Source: Rhexocercosporidium sp. MPI-PUGE-AT-0058 (taxonomy: Eukaryota; Ascomycota; Leotiomycetes; Helotiales). From it: 64,000 nucleotides of DNA. Positions 47,401-60,600 of the stretch are shown one piece after another (within the stretch, counting starts at the first letter, position 1; the number at the start of each line of letters is the position of its first letter). The notes beneath the pieces were generated by a model that was not told the DNA's origin, did not search any database, and saw nothing but the letters and a program-made list of their open reading frames with translations. Location of the stretch: contig JAGTJL010000012.1 in NCBI GenBank assembly GCA_020746875.1, positions 2,206,727 to 2,270,726 of the forward strand, given 5' to 3'. The position numbers and the translations under genes were made by a program.

Positions 47401-49405
47401 TTTTTTACTTTAATAAGCCGATTCCAGGTATTAAACTTTAAAGATTTTATAAGTATTAAAATTAATATTACGAGTTTAAGAAAAAATTTAATTTAAAAAT
47501 TATTTATAAAAATAAAAATAAGTATATTTATATAAGCTTTTTAAAAAAAAGAATAAAAGCTTAAGCGGTTTAATTTCTTTAAAATAAGTTAAAGAAAAAA
47601 GTTCTTATTTTATAAATAATTAATATAAAAAAAGATTTAAATTTAAAGTAAAAAGAAAAAGTAATTTAAAAGAAGCTCCGGGACGTTTAAAAAGCTTTTT
47701 TAATTTAATAAAATATTATGCCGAAATTAGCTTTAGAAGGACTAATACTAAAAGTAAATTAAAAGCTTTAAAATTATTCAGATATCTTTATTATTCGATT
47801 CTTTAATATAATAAAATTAATTAACGTTTAAAACGTATTTATTACTTTCGATTTAAAAAGAATAATATCAGACAAATATAAAACAGGCTTTTAGTAATTC
47901 AAAAGCTCTATAATTAACGTAAAAAATAAAAGTTTAAAGGATTTATTAAAATAAGCATTATCTTTTATAAAAGAAAACTGTAACTTAAGTATATATATAC
48001 GTAAGTACTTACGAGAGTATATATATGACTAATAGACTACGTTAGGGCGCGATACACTTTTATAATAAAGCTTTATTATATAAACAAGCCTTGCTACTTA
48101 AAGGCGTATAAGTAATTAAGAGATATAACACAAGCTCCTCGAATATATATATTAGTTCTTAGTAAAAGCATAACGCTAAATAGTAAATTAATACTCTTAA
48201 GATATTATAATAAATAAAAATATTAATACACGCTTTAAAAATATAATATACGAAGACTTTATATATTAATATAAACAGTCTGCCAGGCAATTAATATTAA
48301 TAATAAATAAGAATATAAATACGCATTTAAACTATATATAATTAAATAAATAAAATCTAAAGATATAACTAAATTATAGTAATTAAATAAATAAAATCTT
48401 AATTATTGTGTTTAACGCGTGTAAATCGTAGGTTTTAAAAGTAAGGCTAAAGTAAGATTCGGTTTACAATTAAAATCTCGTGCCGTCCCGTTTAATTATT
48501 AAATTATTAAACTGTAATTAATGAATTTAATTCTTTTAAAATAATTATTATATATAATAAAAAGCCGCAACGGTATATGCCAGCCTCTTATTAGCTCATA
48601 TAATGCGCCGCCTCCCGGGTTAATAGGTTTATTATTAGTCTAAGCGTCCCGTTTTATAATAACGCGATTATAATTACCTTTAAGAATATATATATATTAA
48701 CCTTTATATTATTATAATTAACTTTTATTTAATATTAACGCATTTTATATTTGCGTACTTACTTATTTATTTATTTATATTTTTTATTTTTTAATTTTTT
48801 ATCTCTTTTAATAAATTCTCTTTAATTATTAATTATACTTCTTAAAGCTTTTAAAGCAGCGATTACGCGCATTAATAATTAAATCGTAGCTTATTAAATA
48901 AGTTCTTCTTTAATTTAATTTCTTAACTTTATTTTTAAATAACTTTAATACCGTTAAACTAATCGTTAATAATTATATTATAAGATTTTAAAAATGAGTT
49001 CGATAACTAAGAAGTGTTTAATAATAAGCTTATTAATAAGTTTCTTAATAATCCTTCTTTTACTTATTTAATTATTAGAATAAATCTTAAAGATAATTAA
49101 TAGTATTTTTTTTCGCGCGAAAATAAAAATGCGTTTATTAATAATTTTAATAATAAGTTAATTCTCTTTCGATCTTCTCGTATTAAGCTAAAGTCGCTAT
49201 TTAAAAAGACTCTTACGCGTTCTTTTAATACTTTATTATTATTAATTATATTAAATAAAAGCGTTATTATATTAAATAAAAATGGCTTTTAATATACCTC
49301 TTTTACTTCGCGCGTCTTACGTCTTAATTCAATTCTCTTTTTTACTTCTTTTTTAGCTTTTAAGACTCGCACTCGTTCTTTATTAACTTTTAAAAAGCGC
49401 AAATC
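44490..49405. repeat. extremely AT-rich, RIP-like DNA, origin unresolved
   Basis: Nearly 5 kb of A/T-dominated sequence with stops in every frame and almost no CpG. Vestiges of former coding content are hinted at by isolated codon-like runs (for example about 47330-47520 on the plus strand), but I could not assign a family. The rightmost part (about 48800-49405) continues beyond the inserted copia element at 56770. Confidence 0.6.
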
Positions 49406-49410
49406 GTTTC

Positions 49411-49625
49411 TGTTAGTCCGTAAGGATTCTTACCGATATGGAACCTTAGCTTAAGGCCGAAACGGTAGGGTTTCGGTGGGGTTCCGGACCGGTATATATA
49501 TATATAAGGAGCTTTACTTTTATTTTAGAAGAATACATTTTATAATACTTTTAAAATCACTTAATAATATCGATATTTATTTAAGTGATTTTATTATTAT
49601 ATATCCCGGTATAATTATACCGATA
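49411..49625 (+). repeat. 5' LTR of the copia element
   Basis: Starts TGTTAGTCCGTAAGGATTC and ends near TATACCGATA. It contains a TATATATATATAAGGAG stretch that could be the promoter. It is about 90% alike to the 3' LTR by eye; most differences are G/A or C/T, as RIP would give. Confidence 0.9.
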
Positions 49626-51479
49626 CTGATTAGTAGTTTACTTAAAGTATTATAGAATAGCAAAGTTATAGTACCGAAGAATTGAAATCGCAGATAACGC
49701 GGGAAATTAAGATCTTAACGTTTTAATTTTGCTTTTATATTTAGATTAATCAGAAAGGAGAATCTTCTTAGTTTTTAGACGTTGCAAAAAGCCGAGCGTT
49801 TCGACGATATTATTAAATACTAATTTTAATACGATAATTACTCTTCGATAATTATTAAGTTAATATAAACCTTTTTAATACGAGATTTTATTTCCGCAGA
49901 CTTACCGGAATTATACCGGAATAGTATTATTACGGAAATCATATCAGAAGTAAAAGAATTAATTCCGGCAAATAACGGAGAAGAGAACAAGATAAATATT
50001 ATATTTTAAGCCTTAAAGACTTAACCGATAAACGAATTCCCCGCGGATTTAACGAAGTATTTAAAAGACTTTTATAAAAACTTTTATAATAAACGAGTTA
50101 AAGGAGAATTTCTTTTTTAAGACTTTTACGAGTTCTTTAGCGAATAAATAATTGATCAATTCAGAATAATTAATAAATAAGAGAGATTTTATTTTCGTAA
50201 CGCTTTCAGATTCTATAAAATTTACGTCGAACAGTTAAAGAGAACAGAAACCGTTAAAGCGCTATACGTAATATTCTAAGTATTATATAATAAATAGCCG
50301 CAAGATTAGCTTCGGAACTAAGCTTGATTATACTTTGAATTTATACCGGAATATATACGAGACGAGTTACGGCTATAAGACGGGCAAATTAAGAATTTTG
50401 AGTTAATACGACTAGCTTTACGAACGCCAGAAGTCAGAATATTGATTTTAAGCTAAAAGACGTATACGTTACAGAATACTTAAGACGTTGCGATTTTATA
50501 ATATATTATAATAGCTGATACGGAAGAGGATTTATATAACGTAATTCTTCCGGCGCTTATAAAAGTAAAGAAAGAGTCGTTATTTCTTATTCCTAGCTTT
50601 ATAAAAGGTTTATCTTAATAAAGACTAGATAATACTTTACTTCCAAACTCAACTCCGGTACCTTTACTTATCCTAAGAGACGGGTCAGTATTATTATTTA
50701 AGATAACCTCGGAACTAATAAGTAATAATAAAGATTCGGACTTCTTTTCTTAATTTATTATAAAACCTTTTTCGGAATCTTAAAGTAAGTCTTTGGCGAC
50801 GCTGTCGAAGATATATATTAAAGAGCTTTAATATAATAAGACGAAGGATTACTTGGATAAGAAGTTGCATATTTTTATTAATTTTTGCTAACGCGCTAAA
50901 GTTTCTAAAATAATTTAAAAGAAAGCTTTTTTTTTTATAATACGAGACGAAGCGAGTACGTATTATTATTATTACTTATAAAACAAGAAGTATACGTTTG
51001 ATTAACTAATATAAGTTACGCGTAATTATTTTAAGACGGAAAAGCGAGCTTAGCGGTTCTTTAGCCGGTAGTTTAATCTCAAATTTGAGGATTTCTAGAA
51101 AGCCGATCGTTAACGCGGCAAATTAGTACTGATTTAATTAAAGAACTTCGCTAAGGAATTATAATATATATAACTAAGTCTTAAGAATAAGTATATGCGG
51201 AATAATTAAACGTTACGTAATAAGATAATTCAGGGAATATTAAGTAATCTTTTCTTTAAAATAGTATTTTTTAACGCGCTTTTAACTTTCCTTACTTTTA
51301 TAAATAGCTTACGGAACGCGGTTAGCGTAGAAGTAACGTATAGTTTAAATTAACGTTATAAGCATTCCGAAATAAGCTTAAATCGATATAGAAATTACGT
51401 CGCAGAGAGTAACGCGCATTACTCGGACCGAAAGATTAAGTATTTATCCGGAAATAAATACGAAGATAAATTCAAGCTA

Positions 51480-54400
51480 AAACCTAGCTATTCCGGCTGT
51501 ATTATTTATAAGAAATTAGATTATTATAATAGCCGTTATATAAACGAAAAGAGAGTTATTTTTAAAGCAAAATACTTCGCAGATCGGAAGGCAGAAAGCT
51601 TTAAAGCTAACGATTCCTCTTTTAAAATATATTTAGTATATATAAAAAGGAACGGTTCCGATTCGGACAGGATTCGGACTTCTTCCAGAAATTATAATAA
51701 CTATTATAAGCCAGAATCGTCGTCGGAAGTCGATTCTATTACTAATTCGGACGATTTAAACGTAAGTAAAAAGAGCGACGGCTTAGTACTTTATACGATT
51801 ATATTTATAATAAGTGAGAAGAAGTATAACGCACGGGAAGTGCTTTAATAACTTAAAAAGTAAAAAGCAATTTATATTTTAGAAGTTATAATTATAAAAC
51901 TTATTATTTCCGAGGTATATATAATATAATAAATTAATAGATTCTTCTAAGGTTTATTAATTAATACAGGAGCGTTTAATAAGAATACCGGCGGTATTAA
52001 TCAGTTGCGGGCGTTATAATAGATCTAAAATATTGAATTTAATATAAATTAAGTAAAAACGAATCGGATTATATTCGGTGCCGGTTCGAGACCTTCTCTT
52101 AGAGTTGTAATAATTGATATTTTTATTAATAAGATAGAATTTATAATCGTGGACGCGGATATACCGTTCCTGGTTTATTTATAATAGCTAAATAAGCTTA
52201 ATATATAATACGATAACTTTAATAACGTATTAATTTAAGGTAAGAAAAGATATTTAATCGTTCAGAAGAAAGATTATACGTAGCTTCTTTTAAATTATTA
52301 TAATTAACTTTTTAATTTTTTAACAAGGACGATTAGTACGTGTTACTTTATAAAGACAGAGATTAAACGACTTCATAAACGGTTTAATTATTTTATAATA
52401 GCGCGTTTAAAGCTCTTATTAAATTAAGCCGGCTATAATCCCGATTCCGAAGTAATAAAGAAAGTCAGGGAGCTATATAAGTATTATTAAAAGCATGAAA
52501 AAGCTTTATAAAAGTTCAGATTTAAGCTAAAGGACGACGTTGACTTTAATCATATAGTTTACGTTAATATAGTTTAATTAAGGGCTAGATAAGCCTTTTA
52601 TATAGTCGACGAGAGCACGGGGTTTAATTAAGTAAAATTACTCCGAAAGGCTACCGGATCGGCTACGGCTCGGTTTGTATTTAATGCATTCAGATCGGCA
52701 TAGATAAATACTTACCTCGGCTTTCCTGATTACGTAATTTACAATTACGGGATTAATTTTAATTCAGAAGAGTTCAAGAGTTCTTTAAGATTAATAGAAA
52801 TAACGCCGAAACTCGTGCTTATAAAGGCATATTACTTTATTGGAAAAGTAAAACGATTCTACCGCCTCTTTTGCCGAGCGTACGAAATCGTTACGGAAAA
52901 GTACTCGGAATTAAGCGACGAGGACAGATTATAAATAGTTATAAAGGTAATCAACGATACAGCGGGTTCTTAAGGCCTTATCTTTATATTGCTTGTTTTC
53001 GGCGCTTATTCCAAATTGACCGAAATAGACTTACTAAATCCGTTTATTAAATAACGCGTTATTATTATTAAGAAAGTTATAAAAGAGATTCGTAAGATTT
53101 AAGTTAGCTAATAAGTAAATAACGCGCTAAGGGCGCGTAACGGTCTTATAATAATTCATATATATGACTTCCGAATTAAAAATTAAATTATAATATAAAA
53201 GGAAAAGAAGGAATAAAGAAGCTCGTATAATTTCCTAGGAATAAAAAGAGAGACGTATAAGATTAGGATAAACGGTAATAGAATCAGAACTTTTAGATTA
53301 ACTTCTATAAGTTTATTTAAGACAGATATACCGAACGTTAAACTTTAAAAAGAAAATTTGCTAAAAGAGTCTCGTAAGCCGGGATCACGAGTTAATAATT
53401 CATTAGGAACGATACCGGAAACCTACCGAATCGTAATTAAATTACTTTTTATATAATTAATTTTAAGAATTCAAGTATTTAACGACGATTCCGATATAAA
53501 AGCGTTTCTTACAGAGAAGAAGATCAGAGATCGAGAGCTTGCTATTAAATTACGAGCTAAAAGCAAGATTAAGACGCCAGGTTTATTATTTTAATAATTC
53601 CGAAAGATAGAATATAAAGCACTTATGAAAAGAAGTGTTTTTATATTAATCGATTAAAGCGACTTACGATTTAAAGGCTACCGAATATTTAAATTACATA
53701 TAATAAACGAGATTAAGAATAAAAAGATTCTTATATTACAAGAGAAGTTAAAGCTAATAATTATATGCTTTAACGATAAAGGGAAGAAAGATATTTTAAT
53801 ATAATTATTAATAATTTAACGAATTAGCTAACGATTCTTTATTTGCTTAACGGCTTTTATTAGAATACTAAAACGGACGAGAAACGATACCGAATCGATC
53901 TTAGCGATCCGTGATATTACTTAAGTATATATATAAGCTAATATTAAGCTCTTTCGGAAGATCTTTGTGTGGCTACCGGTAAAGATTGCGGACGAGTTTT
54001 CTTATAAAATAGTATTTATAATAATACTCTTATTATATAATATTCCGGAATTAAAGAATTATTAGTTTAATACGTATTATAAATATTATTAAGAGAATTT
54101 ATAAATAGAAACTTTTATATTTGATTTTTATTTATTAATATTTACGTAATAAAATTCTTATTTTGGATTAATTAGAATGCAAACGAATAATATTCTTATT
54201 TTAAGAGATAACGAGTTTTTAAAAACGGAATAAGAATAAATTATAAAAGCCGGTTTCTTAATTAAGTTGATATAAGTTTTTAATTTCTCCGAATCGGTTA
54301 CGTTTAATAATTATATTATTATTATAAAAGGAAACGATTTTTATATATCTTAGAAGGAATAAGAAATAAAATTAGAAGTTATTAACGTTAAGTAAAAAAA

Positions 54401-54960
54401 TTATAAAGAAGCTTATCGAAAATAACGCGCTCGCGAAGTATATATCGCGATGATATATTAATTAGAAGCTACGTTTGATTTTTCTGTCGCGATATAATAT
54501 TAAAATCCGTTTACAGAAGAGGCTAAAGTTTTAAATTTACGTCTTTAATAATAGATAAATAATTAGAAGAAAGGCCTGCGGTATATACTTATCGATCTGC
54601 GGTTTGTTAAAGTATACGCTTTTATTAACGGCTTTTTTACTAATAATAAAGACTTGAGCTTATAAATCGGGTTTCTAGTATTAATCGGTACCGAAATAGA
54701 AAGGAATTCAGAGTTTATATTTCGTAGTAATATCGTTTACGTTAGCTTAACGAAGTATAAGAAAGTAATACGTGCTGTTCTTGCTTCCGAGCTTTACGTT
54801 ATAATAGCAGGTATTAATATATTTGTTTTTGTATCGATTATTATCGTTATAATAACTGATAAACTCGGTCTTCTACGCTTTTCTATCGTCGTTTATATAA
54901 ATTCTCTTTCGCTATACGAATATATTATTAAACTCGGCACGACGAAGGAAAAACGTTTAA
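51480..54960 (+). pseudogene. copia gag-pol remnant
   Basis: Plus-strand translation shows family blocks despite stops. A Cys/His knuckle lies near 51486-51540 with Cys partly changed to Tyr. Integrase segments run from about 52360 (RLHKRFNYF, then a DYVIYNYGINFNSEEFK-like stretch near 52725). Reverse transcriptase lies about 53940-54250 (a LLLYNIPELKNY-like block, then GLIRMQTNNILIL in place of the usual GIVGMQTDDTLIL). RNase H lies about 54430-54960 (RAREVYIAMIY, then AFINGFFTNNKDLSL). Changes such as Asp to Asn fit G-to-A mutation. Confidence 0.85.
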
Positions 54961-56548
54961 TAATTAATATAATAATTATTCGATAGTCGTACGAACGCAG
55001 AGAATTAACAGAGATAAGATAGATCGATGAAGCTTGTAATCCTGCTGATATAATAATTAAAGCAAATTCAAATAAAGCTCTTCAGAAGTTAATTAATTTA
55101 AATTCTCTTACTGTTAAAATAAAGGGTTAGATCTAAAGGCTAACCGGAAGCGATTCGGACTAGTTCCGGTATCGTTACAGAAAGTAGTGATTTTCTTTAA
55201 CTTTTAATTTCTTATATATACTTACGCTTTTTTATATTATATTTTATATTACTTTTAGTTTGCAAAATAAGGAATAATAATTAAATTCTTTATTTACTTT
55301 CTGATTTAAAGTATTAACGAGCGGTTTTACAACGATACTCCAATAAGGACTTAACTGCCGGTTTTATTATAAGAAGCTACTCTCGTATAAGAGTATAAAG
55401 AAAGTATTGCTACGAAGAGCTAATTACGAAGCCAATCCGAAACAGGGCTTTTAGAACGATAAGCGGCGAAGACGACGGCGCTTAGCGCGAGTAGTTTCCT
55501 GTTCGGCTATAAGCTTATTATCTTCTTTTTTTGCTTTGTTTTTATTTTTTCTTATATTAGAATCTTTTTGACAACGCTTCTTCGCTGTTTTTATCGCCGC
55601 GTGGCGGGAGAATTCTAGCAAGGCTTTTAAGCGTTAATATTAATTAAATATTAGTTTAGAATCGGAAGTACTTATACTAACGTTATTTAATAAGTCAGAT
55701 ATTTCTTTACAAAAAGCACGAGTCTTTTTCAATAACGTTACTAACGCTTCTTTCTCGGTCTTTAACGCTTTCGCCGAAGTAATTAAGTAAACGGAATCGA
55801 TTTCGGTCGCGGCGGCGATTATAATAGCTTTATCTTTTATTACTACGGTAGCGGAGAAGGCAGAGAACTTCTTATTTACGTATTAAAGGAATTAAGTTAT
55901 ATATTAAATACGGAGCTTTTACGGATTATTTCCGGAATTAATTTCAAGATTTTATAACTTATAAGGACGCAAGGAGTCTTTTGTTCTGCGTAATAAGCGT
56001 ATTTTTTCCTTTTTTTATTATAAAAGAAGTAATTATACGACGGAATTATTATTATAAAGCGGGCGCAGCGGAGGCAGTATATACGGTAGGCAGCTTAGAA
56101 GGCACCGGCAGGAACGGGAATTGGTATTATATTATTTGTTAATATCTGAATTATTATCGGATCGATACCGAATCGATCTTGAATTAATGATAACTTACTT
56201 GTTGTTATTATTATTATTATTATTAAGTTTATAGAATTTATTAGCATTTCGTTCTTATACAGATCGATAATTCAGGGGTATAAACTTTATTAATATAATT
56301 GCTTAAGAGATTAAGTCGATTCCTGGGGGAGATTTCTTCTTATACTTATGATTAATCGATAATAGTAAGTATTTTAATGGCTAGCTGAGCTCCTCGCTTA
56401 GTTATTTATTATTTGTTAATAGAGTTCGGCTCTTTAATTTTACTGTTACGGCTTTTTTTTCTTAATATATTTTATTCTTTATTTTTTTATATATTCTTTT
56501 CTTTTAAGTTTATAATTCTTATTATTTTTCTAAAAGAAGTTTTGCTTA

Positions 56549-56764
56549 TATTAGTCCGTAAAGATTCTTACTGATATAGAACCTTAGCTTAAGGCCGAAA
56601 CGGTAAGGTTTCGGTAGGGTTCCGAACCGGTATATATATATATAAGAAGTTTTATTTTTATCTTAGAAGAATATATTTTATAATACTTTTGAAATTATTT
56701 AATAATATTGATATTTATTCAGGTGATTTTATTATTATATATCCCGGTACAGTTATACCGACAG
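56549..56764 (+). repeat. 3' LTR of the copia element
   Basis: Starts TATTAGTCCGTAAAGATTC (TG changed to TA) and ends TATACCGACA, followed directly by the GTTTC target duplication. Confidence 0.9.
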
Positions 56765-56769
56765 TTTCG

Positions 56770-57600
56770 TATTCCATTTAAGCTTCGCTTTTTTATTAAA
56801 CGCGCTCGAGGTATATATATATTATTTTAAAGCTTATTTCTTATTAATAACTTATTTTATTTATATTAATTAAAATTTAAAAAAGGAGTTTACGGATCTT
56901 TATTTATTATATATTCGCGCTATTATTTATAGCTGTAGTAATTATAAATATTACTTCGCTAACACTTTCGTTATTAAAAGTCGATACTATAATTATATCT
57001 CTAGTTATAAGTGCGATTCTGTTACGAGAAATATACTTAAATATAACAAAAGATTAATTATAATTATAGACTTTAATAATAAAAAGGTATAATAATCGCA
57101 CTATAATTAATTAAGTATTTTATTAACTAATTTACAAAGTATTAAAAAGTATAAAACTACTTTAAAAGCTTTAATAAAAGACTTAGTAAATAATAATGAG
57201 TTTAATAAGAATATAAAGTTGGATTTTTTAATACACTCTTAAAAGCCAAGTTTAAAGCGTAATAAAAAAGATAATTTTAATAATAATATTAATGTTAATA
57301 CGGAATTTTTAGCAGAGTTTAATAATTTTATATAAGGTTTAAAGAAGTTCGCGAAAGTCTTAAAAATAATAATTACTTATTAATTTAAGCTTAAGTAAAT
57401 TTTTACGCTACTTTTAGAAATCCCCGGATTTGCGGCGTAAATCCAGAATCCGTAAGCGAAATGACTTTAGATTAAAGAGAAAGCACAGACTAGTTTATTA
57501 TAAATCTTATATTATAAATCCAGAATACTCCTAGCGCTAAAGGAATCCCTTCTACAATTATTAGTAAGTAAAAGGAGAAGATCCGACTATCGGAGGCTAT
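56770..57600. other. AT-rich stretch between the copia element and the helicase relic
   Basis: A continuation of the DNA interrupted by the copia insertion. Frames are short. It may be the eroded upstream part of the helicase gene, but nothing can be recognised. Confidence 0.4.
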
Positions 57601-60600
57601 AAGTAACTTTTTTATTTACTTATCGGCGTAATAAGTATTATTTTATACGTCTTACGATTATTGCCTCCGGCTTAAACGTAACGTTTAAGTTCGATACCTG
57701 AGGCAGCACCCGTATTACTTAAAAGGAGCGTTATTAAAAGCTCTCGTAAAGCTGTTTAATAACTACGACTTACGGGCGGCAGAGGCAGAACTAGCGCGGC
57801 TGCTAGCGAAAGCTATCCCAGAGCTAAAGCTCCTCGACGGCTTCCAGTGCCTGACCTGCTCAGCTTATTTAATAAGAGATTGTAAGGCAATGCAATAGCA
57901 CGTATCGAAAGCCTATTAGCAAAAGCTAGCGTTATATAAGAAGAGCCTTTTATAATAGGAATACAAGCTTCAGACTTTCTTTATTAAGAACCGCTAAGTT
58001 CGATATTTTATAATAAAAGAAAGAAAAGTAATTATTAAAAGGAGCTCCGAATACTCTTTTATAATTAACTTAGATTCGAAGGAAGTAAACTTCTTTACGT
58101 AGCTTAACAAGAACGTAGCTATTATAAATAAGGATATTAAAGCAGAAGCTAATACCGTTTATAGCTTTAGTAATTATAAATCTGCTATAATACCGTAGCT
58201 TTAACGGATAGGCATCGAGGAGTATACGTAAAACTTGAAAAAGGATAAGATATATACTTCTTTTATAATATTAAAGAATACCGAGAGCAAGCCTGAGCTG
58301 TTCTTAATATTAGAAGTTATAAACGAGATCTTTATAAAAGCGCATAATTAATGCTTCGACGGCCTAGATTGCATATTAACTTGGCTATAGCAGCTGGCGC
58401 TGAGCCGCTTTTATACTGCCGCTAGCCTAAGGCAGAAGACGCGCGCGTTCGACCCGAAGAAGGAGCTTAATACGCTTAAGATTAACTTCGGCTATTAGAA
58501 GCAATTCTTAACTTATTATTACCAGGTAGCTTATCGCGGCAGCTACTTTATTACGGCCGACGATAATTAACGGACCTCGGAGAATTATATTTAGCTTACG
58601 GATAGCTAGGAAAATACGTAAGAAACGGCCTTCTAAAGCGTTATAAAGCAAGACCGGCCTGCGCTAAGAAACGTCATATCAGATCTCTTAATAGCGTTAA
58701 TTTACTACGAATTTAAAAGTAATCGGTACAGCTCTTTATTACTCAGCTTCTGCGTTATATTCAGCGTTAAGCTATATACTAAGTCTTAAAAGAAGCCGGG
58801 CAATTATAATAGCTGCTTATTTAACGTGATCTGGGTTACGCAGCTAATTATCTTCTACGCTAGCGCTTATCTGGAGAAAGCGGAGCTAAGTAATATACTC
58901 GAGCGTATTAAGCAGTATTGCGGGAAGTTCTTGAAGCAGGATACCGAGACTCTTATAAGCGAGATCCTCGGCTAGCGCTTATTATTATTTATTATTTCGA
59001 AGGAAGTCGTTAGGCCGTACCAAGTATAATAAGATATAAATAAGAAGGTCCTGACTTACCGAGACGTTGATTTGCATATAAATCACGTGCCGCGGCTCTT
59101 ACTCTCCGACTTCTAGTAAGCTTAGCACTTACTCTACGATAAGCTGATATTCGGAGCCCAGAACCTCCCGCGGATACGTGCTTAAGCTTTAAAAGATAAC
59201 TTAAACGCCGATGCCTTTAGCTAGTTCTTTAGCTAATACCGGAAGAATATTAAGCTAATAAAGCCGCTAGCGAAGTCTTTACTAACTATTATCCAAAACT
59301 CGAAGCCGTTACGAGACTCGTTCTTAGATACTACCGCAAATAGCGCCAAGATCTGGTAAAAGAAGGCGATTAAACGGTATAAAGCTGTAGCTAATAAATT
59401 CCTGAAAAAGCTCTTAATTTTAATTTATATAAGTTCTGGCCAGCCTTTACGCGAGAGTGAACTATTCTCCGTCACTTAGCGTAACACTTAATAGCAGCGA
59501 AACGTCTATTTCAAGCACGAGCTAATTATATTATATATTATATATTATATATTATAAAAGTCAGTAGCAGATAAGCAAGTTTAAGGATAATATCCGGTTC
59601 TTACTTATATTTATTAAAGACTTCTTACTAGATTATTTAATAGTTATTATCCCGCTCTTCTAAGTCTTCTTCCGCCGGTCTGCCTCGCATATTATTATCT
59701 TTTCGTACTTATAATAATAAGATAATAAAATCTGAGCTAATAACCGGCTTACGCGATGTATAAAGCAAGCGTATAATCGGGCCAGTATTCCCCGGTTATA
59801 TATTATTAATTAGCGGCAGATAACGGTTAATATTATTAAAACTAAGTTTATAGCTAATATTAAGTGCTTTAAGGTTAACGATAAGACTAACGATAAAGAT
59901 GCCGAAGAGATTAAGGCTAATATTCGAGTTATAATTAAGCAGCGGAACTATAATACGCGGATTATTAACCGGGCATATATAAATTAATATAATACTAACT
60001 TTAAGAACGTATAAGATAATCTTATCCGTCGGAATCTGCGTGCTTTAATTCTATAGAAGGACTTATAAGGGCTTAATTAACTGCTTAAACTAACTGAGAA
60101 GAGGAAGCGGGATAATAAAGATATTAGCGGTCCGTAAATACTTAAGAAGATCGTTATAAGGATCTACCGGCTACAAAAGAAATAATCAGCTGCGGCTCTA
60201 CTGAAGAATATAAGAAAGCTATATTTGGATAATACGCTGAAGTAAAAGTTAATAGCCCAAAAGCGGGTTATAATTATTATTATATTATAAACTGAGCAAG
60301 TAATAATTATTATAATTACTAGCGAAGGAAAGAGCTTATTATTTATACTGCCTTATATCTTCCTTAATACTAAGATGACGATCTTAATCTTATTACTTAT
60401 ATCTCTGCGAGAGGACCTCCTCCGCCGAGTTCGAGAGTTAAGGATCGATTACTTAATATAATCGCCTGGCGAGCAGCGAGATATGCCTTTAGTATTTATC
60501 ATAATTAAAGCAGTATATACGGAATAGTTTCGGACCTACGCTTATAAGCTTGCGGTTACGTAAGACCTCGGCCGTATTATATTTGATAAGGCTTACTTAA

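Larger units (their letters stand above)
49406..56769 (+). mobile_element. Ty1/copia LTR retrotransposon, complete but RIP-inactivated
   Basis: Two LTRs of about 215 bp (49411-49625 and 56549-56764) bound an internal region read on the plus strand, and GTTTC flanks both ends as a 5-bp target-site duplication (49406-49410, 56765-56769). Internal relics come in copia order: gag zinc knuckle (about 51486-51540), integrase core, reverse transcriptase, RNase H. Stops interrupt all of them, so it cannot move by itself. The DNA on either side becomes contiguous when the element is removed. Confidence 0.9.
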
